Assembly (NCBI GenBank): GCA_030737835.1
Contig: CM060852.1
Location: forward strand, 3,959,813-4,023,812
Origin: Acorus gramineus
Lineage: Eukaryota > Streptophyta > Magnoliopsida > Acorales > Acoraceae
Length of the DNA: 64,000 nucleotides
Direction: 5' to 3'
The position numbers and the translations under genes were made by a program. This document shows, in pieces, positions 47,970-59,029 of the stretch. The notes below the pieces were generated by a model. It was not told the DNA's origin. It saw only the letters and a program-made list of their open reading frames with translations, and searched no databases. How positions within the stretch are numbered: the first letter of the stretch is position 1; the number at the start of each line of letters is the position of its first letter.

Positions 47970-50257
47970 CTAACATTTGGGAAGATCCGCAGGAGGGGGA
48001 ATCACAGATTCATTGGGACCTTTGCCATTCTCTACCACGAATGCCATCTTTAACCCCCACATCGTGTGTAGCTCTAGATGGCAGTGCATGAACCATACAC
48101 CTGATCATCCAATAAATACAATTTTTAGTTATTCATAATTTTATATATATAAAAAAAAATGATCAATATCATGCATGGATGGTATTGGTATCTGACCTGG
48201 ATTATCAGCCCTGAACCGGATGGCAGTCCAGCCTCCGGTGGGAACAGCTATCGTGTTCCTCTCTGGAGGATCGACCAAGTTGAATTTGGCGGGATCTTTG
48301 GTCTTATCAAAATTACCAACACCAGATCCAACCACGAAGAAGTTGAAGCCATGGAGATGGAACGGGTGCGATTCCACGCTCAACAGGTTGGTGTCCTGCA
48401 ACACCAGCTCCACCGTTGAATTGAATGCCACCCTGCTCAACCTCGTCCCCACATTGGTCCTCAGATTCGCCGTTAATGGCACCCCTGTGTAGTTGAACGC
48501 CTTCGGAGGTCTGTCTGGGAAGTCTGTAGTGAAAACTCCCTTAATTTTATAGTAGTGGGCCTGGAGGAGCCCAATCTTTGGCATCACAAAGCTTATGTTG
48601 TTCAGTGAAGCGGTGAGTTTGGTCCCGTTCAGGCATGTCGGGCACGCGTTCTGGCCTAGACCGATCGTGTAGAAGAGCTTCCTGTCGACCGTCAGTGGTA
48701 CGTTCGCGGGGAATTCGGCTGTGTTTAGGCTCCTGAGCTTCTTGTTGTAGCTCGTGACAAGCTCTGTGTCATTACTCGCAGGAAGTTTGGGTGTGATGGG
48801 GATGGCCGTATTGGGGACTCCTTTGTATTGAAGGATGGCCATGGCCGTCTTGTTGTCCACTGTGATGGGCGCGTCCATGAAGGCACGGGCGCCAATGAAG
48901 TAACGCCCCGGGCTGCGATCAGCGCTCACTAGGACGTTTGTTGTCTGTCCTGGGGTGATGATCAGGGTGTTTGTGGTGAAGGGTTTCACGTAAACTGCGT
49001 CGATCTCCACCACGGTCATGTTGTGGCCGGCGATGGTGAGGAAGAGCTCGTCATTGAGTGCAGCGTTGATGATTCTTAGGAGGTAGGTTTGTCCCGATTC
49101 AACCTCCAACGCATAAGTATCTGTTATGATGAAAAAATATATATATAAGAAATAGATTCAAAATTCCAAAATAAAAGGTGTGAATATTTTATTTTTACCT
49201 ATATACATTACACTAGTATGTATGATACAAATTAAATGCTTTGTTACATATTTTCTATCGTGGAAAGAGCAAATAATATAGTCAAATATAACTGCAGTGA
49301 TAGCATGTGGAAATGATTAATCTTCATACGTTTTTTGGAACATGGGAAGAGAGGTCCTGACTTTCCATTGATGGTGTGTGCATCGGACGTTGCTGGCGGC
49401 AATCCCAACTTGTTGCCCTTCTTCACTGCCTCTTCCACGTCTCCATTCCACCATTCACCTGTATACACACCAGTAGAAGAGAACAAGATTAATCAAAAAA
49501 ATTATCTTATATGAATTAAGAACACAAGTTTTCACACATTTTTCTTTAGGAACTTTGTGCCTACCTAAGACTAGTTTAGCTTCCTTGTATGGTTGAGGGA
49601 ATGGAAATGTCCCATTTTTAGGCACGATGACGATCGCCCCATAGACCGTGGCCCTCAACCATAGAATGTGTGCATGCCACCATAGCGTTCCTCTCTGGCC
49701 CGCCACAGTAAAATTATATGCGTAGCTTTGCCCGCTTTGGATCGGGCACTGTGTTATGTATGCCGGTCCATCAGCCCAACCATTACGGAACTGCTTCAAT
49801 CCATGCCTGCATCATACTTCCCATGTTATCCAATTGTAACAATATGTATATGCATGCATGAAAATTAACATTTATGTGTGTATTTACATGTATATAATCA
49901 TACCAGTGGATTGACATATTGTATTGCGCGTTGTTGGTTACATTAATAAAGACATTGTCTCCTTCTGTGACGTAGATTGTCGGTCCTGGAAACTTCCCAT
50001 TTACAGTGACAATGGGTTTCGCATGGCACAACCGGCTGACGTTTTTCAGAACCACCTGTAAAAGAGGGAGTCTTACATGTGAATGAATGCGAGGAAGAAC
50101 ATACAGAATGCATGCTGAATAAGAAATTCTAATGTTTAGTACTGACATCAAATTGATATATCTTCAAAGCAGCTTCACTCGCAGGGAAGAGAGAGAGCGC
50201 AATAAAGCCGATAAATAGAACAATGGATCGCATGAGAAGACTGGTTTGTAGCACCAT
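47970..50257 (-). CDS. Laccase, second copy (562 aa, 6 exons)
   Basis: Tandem paralogue of the laccase at 38.9 kb with the same exon structure: 50147-50257, 49904-50055, 49565-49806, 49330-49458, 48197-49120, 47970-48100. Exon lengths equal those of copy 1 except exon 1, one codon shorter. All introns are GT-AG; intron 1 begins GAT|GTCAGT. Signal peptide about residues 1-29, then HWHG, WWHAH, HPFHLHG and HCHLELH copper motifs. Stop follows LPKC. Many potential N-glycosylation sites (NVTNN, NMS, NFT, NNIS), as usual for wall laccases. No defect was seen. Substrate and tissue cannot be inferred; closeness to a pectinesterase suggests wall modification, but neighbourhood alone does not prove shared function. 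Confidence 0.94.
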
Positions 50258-51368
50258 TTTTGAGAGCTGGATGTATTTAATTTGTTAATGGAGCCTGAAC
50301 TGGATGGAAATGCAGAGTTGCATAGGGTCGTGCATATATACACATTCACGATGTGTGTGCGAGCTTGAAAATGCAACATCAATTTGTTGGATATGGGGGT
50401 GGTTGTTGATGTGGTACATGATCCAAGTTTAGGTGAAGAAAGGGCTGGTACAACAGCGCTTCGAAAGAAATTGATCGAGACTTACATGGAGGGAAATGGA
50501 AGTAGTTTTGTTAAGCATGATTTTTAATCATGTATGGTATATCAGCCGTGAGAGGCATGTGAAGCCAAACAAACCAACTCCCAGCTAATCTTTATCTTTA
50601 AGGAAAAGAAATAGCGACATGTATACATTTACTTTCACTTTTCATATGTACCTTCTAGTTCTACACAGTTGGGGGTAAATGTGTTGTTGAGAATAGGTAG
50701 TTAACATTGTGGTCTGCTCTAAAACAAAAGATTGTTTTTTGAGGGGTAGCTATTGGCTTTTTTTGAAAGTTTGACGAGTCCTCTTTTTTTTTTTTTTTTT
50801 TTTTGGTCAAGTGTGTTAAATGAATCATTTGTATAGCTTTAGTAGCTAAATAAACTATTAGAAGATTGATATATTTTAATATAAATAATTATATAAGTGG
50901 AATAAGTCATTTTCTGTTTTGATATGTTTTTAGTTATTATTTTGTAGAGATGTAATGATAAAGTTTTTTATTTAGTTGATTATTAATAAGTTTTAAATAA
51001 AACATTAGATGTAAAAAATAATTTATAAAAGATAAAATTATGATTAGACTTGTACATACATCATTTAATTTATAAAAGGTGATGATAGATTTAACATTTG
51101 AGTCCAATACACCAGTGTAATAGATTGTGTAAAAATAAATTTATCAATATCAGTTTATTTCCACTATTATAACAAAGTTATACACTACACACACGTATCT
51201 TTTTGCAAAGAAAACAGTTTTTTTATTATTATTATTTACTTACTATATTCTACATCTATTTTTCTATCCAAACAGAGGCTTACCAATTAATTTACTCTAT
51301 GGAGTTGATAAGAGAAAAACAAATTGGCATTCATTAAAAAATTTAAATAATGTCCAACTACTATACCC
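50258..51368. other. Laccase 2 promoter region
   Basis: Promoter and upstream DNA of laccase 2, the proximal about 350 bp alignable with laccase 1's. Distal part is AT-rich with a poly-T run at 50786. No other feature. Confidence 0.45.
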
Positions 51369-54279
51369 TTGGGACCCGTTTGGATGGGGGAATAAATGAT
51401 GGAATTATAAGAAAAATAAAGGTAAAAAAACTGTTTGGGTGGGTGGTATAAAAGTAGAGGTGTCAAACGGGCGGGCCGGCCCGGCCCGGCCCGTGGCACG
51501 GCCCGTTAAGGGCCCGTGCCGGCACGGCACGGCACGGGCCGTGCCGTGGGCCGGCCCGTTTGGGTGGCGACGCGGGCTGGGCCTGACCCCCGGCCCGCGG
51601 GCCGTTTTTGGCACGGCCCGCTAGGCCCGCGGCACGTTTTGTGCCGTGGGCCCCACCCCACCAACGGCTAGTCCAACTAGCCGTTGGCGGGCCAACGGGC
51701 CGGGCCGGCCCGTTGGCACGGCCCGTTGGCCCGTCCGAACTCAAAATTCTTCACCTATAAATACCCCACCCCATCCACCCATTTCTTCATCAATTCAATC
51801 ACAAATCTCTCTACTCCTCCACTACTACACTCTCTTCTTCCTCTAAAATTTTCTAGTTTTGTGTTGGAATTCCAAGTGTTCAAGTGCTCTCTTTCTTTTC
51901 AAGTGAAAACTTCAATCAAATTGAAGTGGTGGTGAAAGCTCTCTCTGTCTCCAATCTCCATTTCTTCAAGGCTCTTTCCAAGGGAAGTTCTCTCCAAAGG
52001 GTGGGAAGGTTCAAGGCTCCAACTCTCCAAGCCTAAGGAGATTAGGGGAAGCTCTCTCTCTCTCTCTAGTCTCTAATCTCTACTAGTCTCACACTCTTCA
52101 TCTCTAGTCTCTACTCTCTACACATTTGAAATTTCAAGTTTTACAAAGTGTATTTCAAGTTTTAAATTCAAATTAATTCCATATTTCAAAACCAAAGTGT
52201 ATTTTAAATTTCAAATTTTAACTATTCAAATAGAAGAATTTTAAATTCAAATTTTAAATTTTAAATTCAAATTTCAAATTTGTACTTTTTAAATTTCAAA
52301 TGGCCAACCCAAACATAGAATATTCACACACTGATGATGAATTTGAAATATAGATAACCTACTACATGATTCTCCCCAAGACCAATCCCAAACCCCCCAT
52401 GAATCAGTTGGAGGTGATGTTGGTGCATCATCTAGTCACCCCCCAACTGGAAAACAAAAAAAACCCTCTAAAAGAAGTAGGAAGTCTGAAGTTTGGGAGC
52501 ACTACACAATACAGAATATTAAATACCAAGGTAGAATGGAAGATAGAGCTGTTTGTAAATATTGTAACAAAAATTTTAGTTGTGCAAGCGCGGGTGGTAC
52601 CGGACATCTCAAGAGACATGCTGAATCATGTCTGAAAAGGCATCAACAACAACTGAATCCCGGTACGCAGTCTCAGATTGGGAGTTTCGGTCAAACAGGT
52701 AGTACTGAAGGTACAATGTCTACATTCTCTTATAATCAATCTAGTATGAGAGAAGGTTTATCTGTATATATAGCATCTGATGAACAACCATTTACATTTG
52801 CTGAAAGTAAAAGATTTGAACGTTTTCAAAAAAGGTACGTTAATCCACAATATAGAGCTGTTTCTAGAAATACTATTAGATCAGATATAATTAGAGTTTA
52901 CAATGAAATGAAAAATCATTTAATTCAATCATTCATGAACATTCAAAAAATTTCATGCACATCTGATTTATGGTCCGGTAGGAATGATTTAGCCTATATT
53001 TGTGTTACTTCACATTATATTGATTCTCATTGGATGTTAAATAAAAGAATGTTAGCTTTTCGTCCACTTACATTTCCACACACCGGCACAGTAATTTATC
53101 AAGCAATAATGGATATTTTTAGAGAATATAATATAACTGAAAAAATTTTATCCATAACTTTTGATAATGCTAGTAATAATGTTAGTGCTATTTTAAAATT
53201 TAAATCTTCTTTGGGTTTACCTTATGATTTTGAATTTTATGATTGTAAATGTGTATGTCATATTATTAATTTAATTGTGCAAGATGGATTAACTCATATT
53301 GAAGAATCATTAGTAAATATTAGATTAGCATTAAAATTTATTACTTGTACACCTTCTAGAGTACAAGCATTTGGTGATTTTTGTGCGACACGCAATATTC
53401 CCCCTAGAAAATTTCCTCTTGATATGCATGTTCGTTGGAATTCTACATATATAATGTTGCAAAGTTGTGAGGGTTATGAAAATTTGATTACTGAATTTAA
53501 TGAAATGTTTAACAATCGTGTTGAAATTTCTCCTATTGATTGGCAAATTTCAAAAGTTTTTGTGCAATTTTTAAGTATTTTTTATGATGCTTCTATTGCT
53601 TGTTCAGGTGTTTATTATCCTACATCAAATCTTATACTTAGACAATTATTTAATATTTCTTGTGCATTTAAAGAATATAGAGATTATAGTATACTTCAAG
53701 AATCTATTTTCTTGATGGAACAAAAATTTAAAAAATATTTTGAAGATATTCCTATGCTTTTTTGTTTAGCTGCTGTAATGGATATTACTATTAAATTAGA
53801 TACTGTTAAAACTATAATTTCAAGAATAAGTGATAATGTTAGATTTCCAATGGTTATAAGTGGTGAAGATGTAGAATTTGCTTTAACTGACACTACAACA
53901 AATTAGATTATTAGCTACGAACTTTTAGCTGCGAAACTATATTTCGTAGCTAAAGGAGACTTTTACCTGCGACGAAAGGTATAACGTTTCCCTGCGAAAT
54001 CCTAATTTCGTAGCAAAAGATATAACTTAATAGTATTTCGTAGCAATAGATGTAACTTTTAGTTACACAATCATATTTCATAGCAAAAGCTATGACTTAA
54101 TCTAGACCATCCAATCATATAACATAAAATCTCAGCCGTTCATGGAACCTAACCCTAACCCTAGGAGACTCTCTTCACTCTTCCCTCGCCGTCAAAAAAC
54201 AAACACACACACACAAAAAAAAAACTCCTCTCCTCCTTATCTCCTCACTACACAACAGAAATCACACAACCTTGCCGAT

Positions 54280-54550
54280 CTTCAGCCCTCGCGGATCCTC
54301 GTCGACCCTTAGCCCTCGCCGATCCTCATCGACCCTCAGCCCTCGCCGATCCTCGTCGATCCTCACCGACCCTCGTCGACCCTTAGCCCTCGCCGATCCT
54401 CACCGACCTTCAGCTCTCGCTGATCCCCACCGACCCTCGCAGACCCTCAGACCTCGCCGACTCTCACCGATCCTCAGCCATCGCAGACCCTCAGACCTCG
54501 CCGACTCTCACCGATCCTCAGCCATCGCAGACCCTCGCCGACCACCGGCT
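54280..54550 (+). repeat. GC-rich minisatellite in the CACTA element
   Basis: Irregular repeats of TCGCCGATCCTC / GACCCTCAGCC units. They create a low-complexity open frame (Pro/Ser/Arg-rich, 54272-54601) that is probably not a real protein. Confidence 0.8.
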
Positions 54551-55272
54551 GACCGTCCATCAGACCATCACCTCCGTCCATTTGTTGTTGTGAATATGTG
54601 ATTTGATTGTTGTTGGGTATCTATTATTTTGTTAAGTTATTGATTTGGGATTCATAGATCTAGTTTTTGTATAAAAAAAATTTGTGATGAATGTTTGTTT
54701 AATTAATTAGAGTTTGCTGCACTGTTTATTAAATATTTTTTATGATCTTTTTATGGTCATACCCGAGCCTGACCCGGGCCCGGGCTCAACCATGCTTGTA
54801 TGATCTTTTTATGATTTTCTGATTGGTCTTGACAGGTTGATATCCATGCTTATATAGAGCTAACTATACTTAGATGCTTACCTTTGGCACCTGGTTACTG
54901 CTATTGAATTAGTTGTTTAGTTCAGCCAGTTATATTCAGGTAATTTGGAATCTTTATACCATGTATCTGCTTTTAGGACAATCTTTCTGATGTCTTGCTC
55001 TCAATTAATAAAAATAGGCTAAATAGGTGTAGATCATGTATACATTCGTTCTTTGTCTTTGAGTTTGCTTTTGTCTCCTTAGATGTAATTAGAAGGCATC
55101 ACCTACTCTCTACTTGAGTTGTTTGCTGATTGTACTTATAGACAAGCAAATTTTAATTAATTTTTATTTACACCATGTACTTCCAATTGATTCATTGGAT
55201 GAAGTATGTTTTGCGTAGTAAATCAGAGAGGCACTTGTCAAAATGTTATGTGTTTCTTCTTATTTTTGGCAG

Positions 55273-56005
55273 TGTTTTTTCAAGCGATCCTGGAATGGTT
55301 TCATGCACCTCTTCTCATTCAGGAAACAAGGATCAATCTGCAGTTTCTGAGGTTGTCTAAATAACATTAAGCCTTCCTTCTGATGTGCTGTAAGTACAAT
55401 AACTTATCTACATGGTGAATGGGACAATTTTTTTATTGACTGGCCCAAATCCTGTACTGCTGTTTTTTTTTACTATATATTTGTTTATTGTTTAAAGTGA
55501 TTTGAAAATTCTATTTCACTAATGAAATATTGCACCATCTTTAAGTCAAATAACTTGTGCTGCCACTACTTAGAAAATATGTTATAGCTATTTCCTCTTT
55601 GAGTGTGTTAATGATCTCATTAACTCTATAGATGTGTTAAATTTGGAATTACAGAAATCTCAAATGTCCAATTGCTCTATAGATCTCATTAACTCTATAG
55701 ATGTGTTAAATTTGGAATTACAGAAATCTCAAATGTCCAATTGCTCCTCATATAGGTTCTAGTCACCAATCACCATGGAATTTTATTCTTTTTCTTTATC
55801 TTTTTGCACTATGTAAGCTTCATCATATTCTATGACATAGATCCCACCACTCTCTCTCTATCTATCAAAAAGAAAAAACAAGTCCTATTTGTCATGTGTG
55901 CCTTTTCATTACAGTTTTCAATTAAGCCAGTACAGGTTTGCAACAGCTGCAATGCAAATGTTTTAGGATTTGATCATCATTGTCCTTCTTTTGAAAACTG
56001 TATAG
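55273..56005 (+). pseudogene. Captured fragment of a DHHC protein S-acyltransferase gene
   Basis: Two exon-like pieces with splice sites lie inside the CACTA element. At 55273-55351, TTTTTGGCAG precedes a frame reading FSSDPGMVSCTSSHSGN and ends TGAG|GTTGTC. At 55913-56005, TTCATTACAG precedes VCNSCNANVLGFDHHCPSF and ENCIG, ending ATAG|GTATGA. The second has the Asp-His-His-Cys core and cysteine spacing of palmitoyltransferase cysteine-rich domains. These enzymes are membrane-bound; no transmembrane exons are obvious here. Retained introns imply capture from genomic DNA rather than from mRNA. The donor gene is not in this window. Confidence 0.75.
55613..55749. repeat. 69-bp tandem duplication
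   Basis: The stretch beginning GATCTCATTAACTCTATAG occurs at 55613 and again at 55682 with essentially no differences, so the duplication is recent. It lies between the two captured exon pieces. Confidence 0.9.
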
Positions 56006-58409
56006 GTATGACCCCCCCCCCCCTCTATGTATTGTGATTGGCGAAAACCACCAGCTACACTTCTGTGGCTTCAGATAAAGCTATAGACTCTATAGATCAT
56101 GAGTTTCTCGTTCGAAGGTCAGAAGAATCACCTTATGTTCATGATTCTTATTATTGGATTTCTAGCTGTTGAAGCCACCTACACCATTTGCTCAACTTAT
56201 TGTGAGCAATAATTCGGTAAATATTCTGATCATACATCTTATATTCTTTATCAAGAAATATGAGCAACTATTGATAGGTTGAGTTAGGTTACAATTTTTT
56301 TTATCTTGTGATATAGTTGTTCTTAAAATGGGGTTGATGAAATTGATATTGGCTCAGTCAGAGAACTTGAACTTGGAGCAGTTAAACAAATTGATTGAGG
56401 GCACTGTGTGTATTCATAGCAATTGATGCCATTTAAGGATATTATAACAATTTGTAATTTATACAATTGATTTTTATGTTAAAACTTGAATTGGTTTTAT
56501 TATTATTGTTATAATTAAATATTTATTTAATTGTAATATAAAAGTTTTTATATGAATATGTGATCTTTTCCTGTGAATGGTTTTTTTTTTTATTATATTT
56601 ATACACTTTTAGCTGCGAAATAATGTCGTAGCAAAATGTTACTTTTTGCAATGAAAGTTAGTTTCGTCGCAAGAGGTAACCTTTAGCTACGAAATGATTT
56701 GCGTCGCAAAAGGTAATCGTTTGCGACGAAAATAAATTCTCGTACCAAAAGGTTATCTGATACCAGGCAGTTGCAACCAAAATAGCAACGAAGTTATTTC
56801 ATCGAGAAAAGCCCTTTGCTACGAAATTACAGTTTTTTGCTACGAAATAGTTCACAGCTAATGCTCATATTTCTTGTAGTGTGAAATGTATAAAAAATAT
56901 GAAAATAAATATGCAAATAGAACTAGAGCATCATCCTCCACTTCATCTATTAGTTTATTAGGCAAAGGTAAGAAAAAAGATTATTTCTTTGATTTTGTTT
57001 CACAAAGTTCACACACTTCACATGATTCTAGTAGTGGTAGTTCTAATCTTAATGAACTGTTTAAATATTTAGAAAATGATTGGAAATCCCTTTTAACTGA
57101 AAAGGAGATGGAAAATTTTGATCTCTTGCAATGGTGGAAAGCACATGAAGTGACATTTCCTGTGCTTTCTATAATGGCAAGAGATTTACTAACTCCTCCA
57201 GTGTCTACAGTGGCTTCAGAATCTTCTTTTAGTACAAGTGGGAGAATATTATCTGAGAGGAGGACCAGGTTGGCAGCAAGTTCACTGGAAGCTCTTATTT
57301 GTCTGAAGGATTGGAGTGATGCTGATGAAAGAAATCAAGAATTTGTAGATAGTCTTGAGGTGGATTTTACAAAATTCAACATAGATGATGATCAATGAAG
57401 ATTTCACATATAAATCTTCTCATTGTTGTATTTTTTTAATTTTTTGAAAGGTGAGTTGCAAGTGATTGATAGTTTTAATAGGTGCCAACCTAGTTGGGAT
57501 GTATTAAAAACTATAGTGATGCAATTATTACTCACTTTTTAATTTTTTGTATTTGTCAATGTATTTTTTAAGAATTGTATAATTTATTTTTATTCATCAA
57601 TGTACTATTTGTGTATTTTTTATTCATTTTATCATTTATTTAAATATTGTTCATGTACTCAAAGAAATTCAATATTCAATAAAATAAGTATTTGTATTCT
57701 TAATTCTTTTTAGTTTTCAATTTTTATAAATGACTTATGTATATTTTTTTAATTTTTTTAATTTAAAGGAACTAGTAAATTAAACATGGAATTAAATATT
57801 AAACTTAAAAAATTTTAAAAAAATGGACATTTTAATGGGCCGGCCCGTTGGCCCGTCAATGGGCCCGGCCCGTTGGCCCGCCGGGCTAGCACGGCACGGC
57901 ACGGTGACCCGCCGGGCTGGCACGGAGGGCCGGGCTGGGCCGCCCTCCTGCGGACCGTGCCGTGCCGGCACGGCACGGTTACATGAAACGGGCCGGGCCG
58001 GGCCGTTAGCCCGTTAGCCCGGTTGTTTAGCGGGCCGGGCCGGCACGGCACGGCCCGTTTGACACCTCTATATAAAAGAGTATAACTATGCAGAATTAAG
58101 TGAGAATAAGTTTGTATTTATATTCCAAGTTTCCTCATGAATTATGTTATTGTTCCACTAGTACAAGGGGATCCACCTATTAAATCATATGTCATCACTT
58201 CTTATAGATTAATAGAGCTCACATCTCAAATCAACTTTTTACACATTATTCACATTTTATTCTTTATTAATCAAACACTCCAACATTTATTATTACGTTT
58301 CCTAACGAAAAGAACTGATAACACAATCAAACAAAAAATTATTTATTTAATTAAATAAAGTTAACCATTCATAATCTTATAATATTTTATGTCATTATCC
58401 AAACGGATC

Positions 58410-59029
58410 TTGAAGTGGAATGATGTTCACGTAGAGTATCAACATTTTCTGATCAGTAGTCACACTCAGATTAGATTTAGACGTGAAAAGAATCGTTGGG
58501 AAAATCACATAGAAGCGCCGTATGACTTTAGGCATGCACATTAGATGCGGTCTACATATTATCATGCCGACGTGGCTTCATACACAATCCGAATTATTTT
58601 GCCAAGCCATTGAAGTTGAACATGGAGATCATGAAAACAACTTTATTCAATGCTTTTATTTATAATAAATTATTACACAATCAATTGATGTACTAAAAGA
58701 ATGTACAAACGAATTGGTCTTGTGCGCTGTTACACCCAGATTTATTTTTAGCCCCAATTCTAGACATAAATGGATCGATAAATTTCTATCGACGCATATA
58801 CTCATCTTAACAAGGCATATGGTTCCAAAGAATTTTTTTATATTTTCTATAAATACATCCATGCAATTCATTGTAGTATATGTTTTATTTTTTATAAAAA
58901 CATGTAACTCATTAGATAATGTATATTATTTTAAAAAAAAATTAAAACACATATAAACTTGAATTGAGATTGACAATGGGACTGAATGTAACATTATCTC
59001 CTGTTCTATCGGATACATTCAATAACTAA
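58410..59029. other. Intergenic DNA downstream of the intact pectinesterase
   Basis: Aligns in part with 42430-42780, next to the pectinesterase pseudogene (ATGTTGATGTAGAGTATGG / ATGTTCACGTAGAGTATCA, then TTTTAGGCATGCACA / TTTAGGCATGCACA), confirming the extent of the block duplication. No other feature. Confidence 0.55.

Larger units (their letters stand above)
53891..56881. mobile_element. CACTA (En/Spm) element carrying host gene fragments
   Basis: A 2991-bp element with 3-bp TSD TGA (53888-53890 and 56882-56884). Termini are CACTACAACAAATTAG at left and, reversed, CACTACAAGAAATATGAG at right. Subterminal arrays of TTTCGTAGC/GCTACGAAA/TGCGACGAAA lie at 53915-54090 and 56610-56860. No CACTA transposase was seen, so it is non-autonomous. 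Interior: a CCTCGCCGATCCTC-type minisatellite (about 54280-54550), a 69-bp tandem duplication, and host-like exon fragments including a DHHC cysteine-rich stretch. It sits inside the hAT transposase gene. Confidence 0.93.
52300..57398 (+). pseudogene. hAT transposase gene, interrupted by a CACTA element
   Basis: Transposase of the Ac/Tam3 (hAT) class in two parts, about 52340-53890 and 56885-57398. N-terminal part: a BED-type zinc finger (SEVWEHYTIQN, then CKYCNKNFSC and GTGHLKRHAESC), then the RNase-H-like core (TSDLWSGRND, ITFDNASNN). C-terminal part: the hAT dimerisation domain (LLQWWKAHEVTFPVLSIMA, PVSTVASESSFS). The two halves are in the same frame across the CACTA insertion. The upstream ATG at 52300 opens a frame that stops after DDEFEI, and the finger continues in another frame, so a small shift seems present near 52350. 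An internal ATG at 52536 would give a protein truncated within the finger region. Confidence 0.9.
51455..58070 (+). mobile_element. hAT transposon with transposase gene (6.6 kb including nested CACTA)
   Basis: Perfect 8-bp TSD TATAAAAG (51447-51454 and 58071-58078). Perfect 18-bp terminal inverted repeats TAGAGGTGTCAAACGGGC. Both ends are packed with GGCACGGC/GCCGTGCC/GGGCCGG subterminal repeats (51470-51740, 57835-58060), as expected for hAT transposase binding sites. Transposase is on the plus strand. A CACTA element (53891-56881) interrupts it. Perfect TIRs and TSD imply recent insertion. Confidence 0.95.
51372..58409. mobile_element. MITE-like element split by the hAT insertion
   Basis: Outer layer of a nest. 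Left end GGACCCGTTTGGATGGGGG (51372) and right end, reversed, GATCCGTTTGGATAATGAC (58409) are inverted repeats, with TTG outside both ends. Removing the hAT element leaves about 430 bp of AT-rich non-coding DNA, a usual MITE size. Superfamily uncertain. Confidence 0.6.

Noticed and set aside
48159-48492. Plus-strand frames within laccase 2
   Set aside because: Antisense shadows of exon 5 of an intact minus-strand laccase.
51463-51744. Gly/Pro/Arg-rich frames at the hAT left end, and similar at 57815-58051
   Set aside because: These are translations of the GGCACGGC/GGGCCGG subterminal repeats.
54272-54601. 109-codon frame in the CACTA element
   Set aside because: It is a translation of a minisatellite (TCGCCGATCCTC units), so its length is an artefact of repetition.
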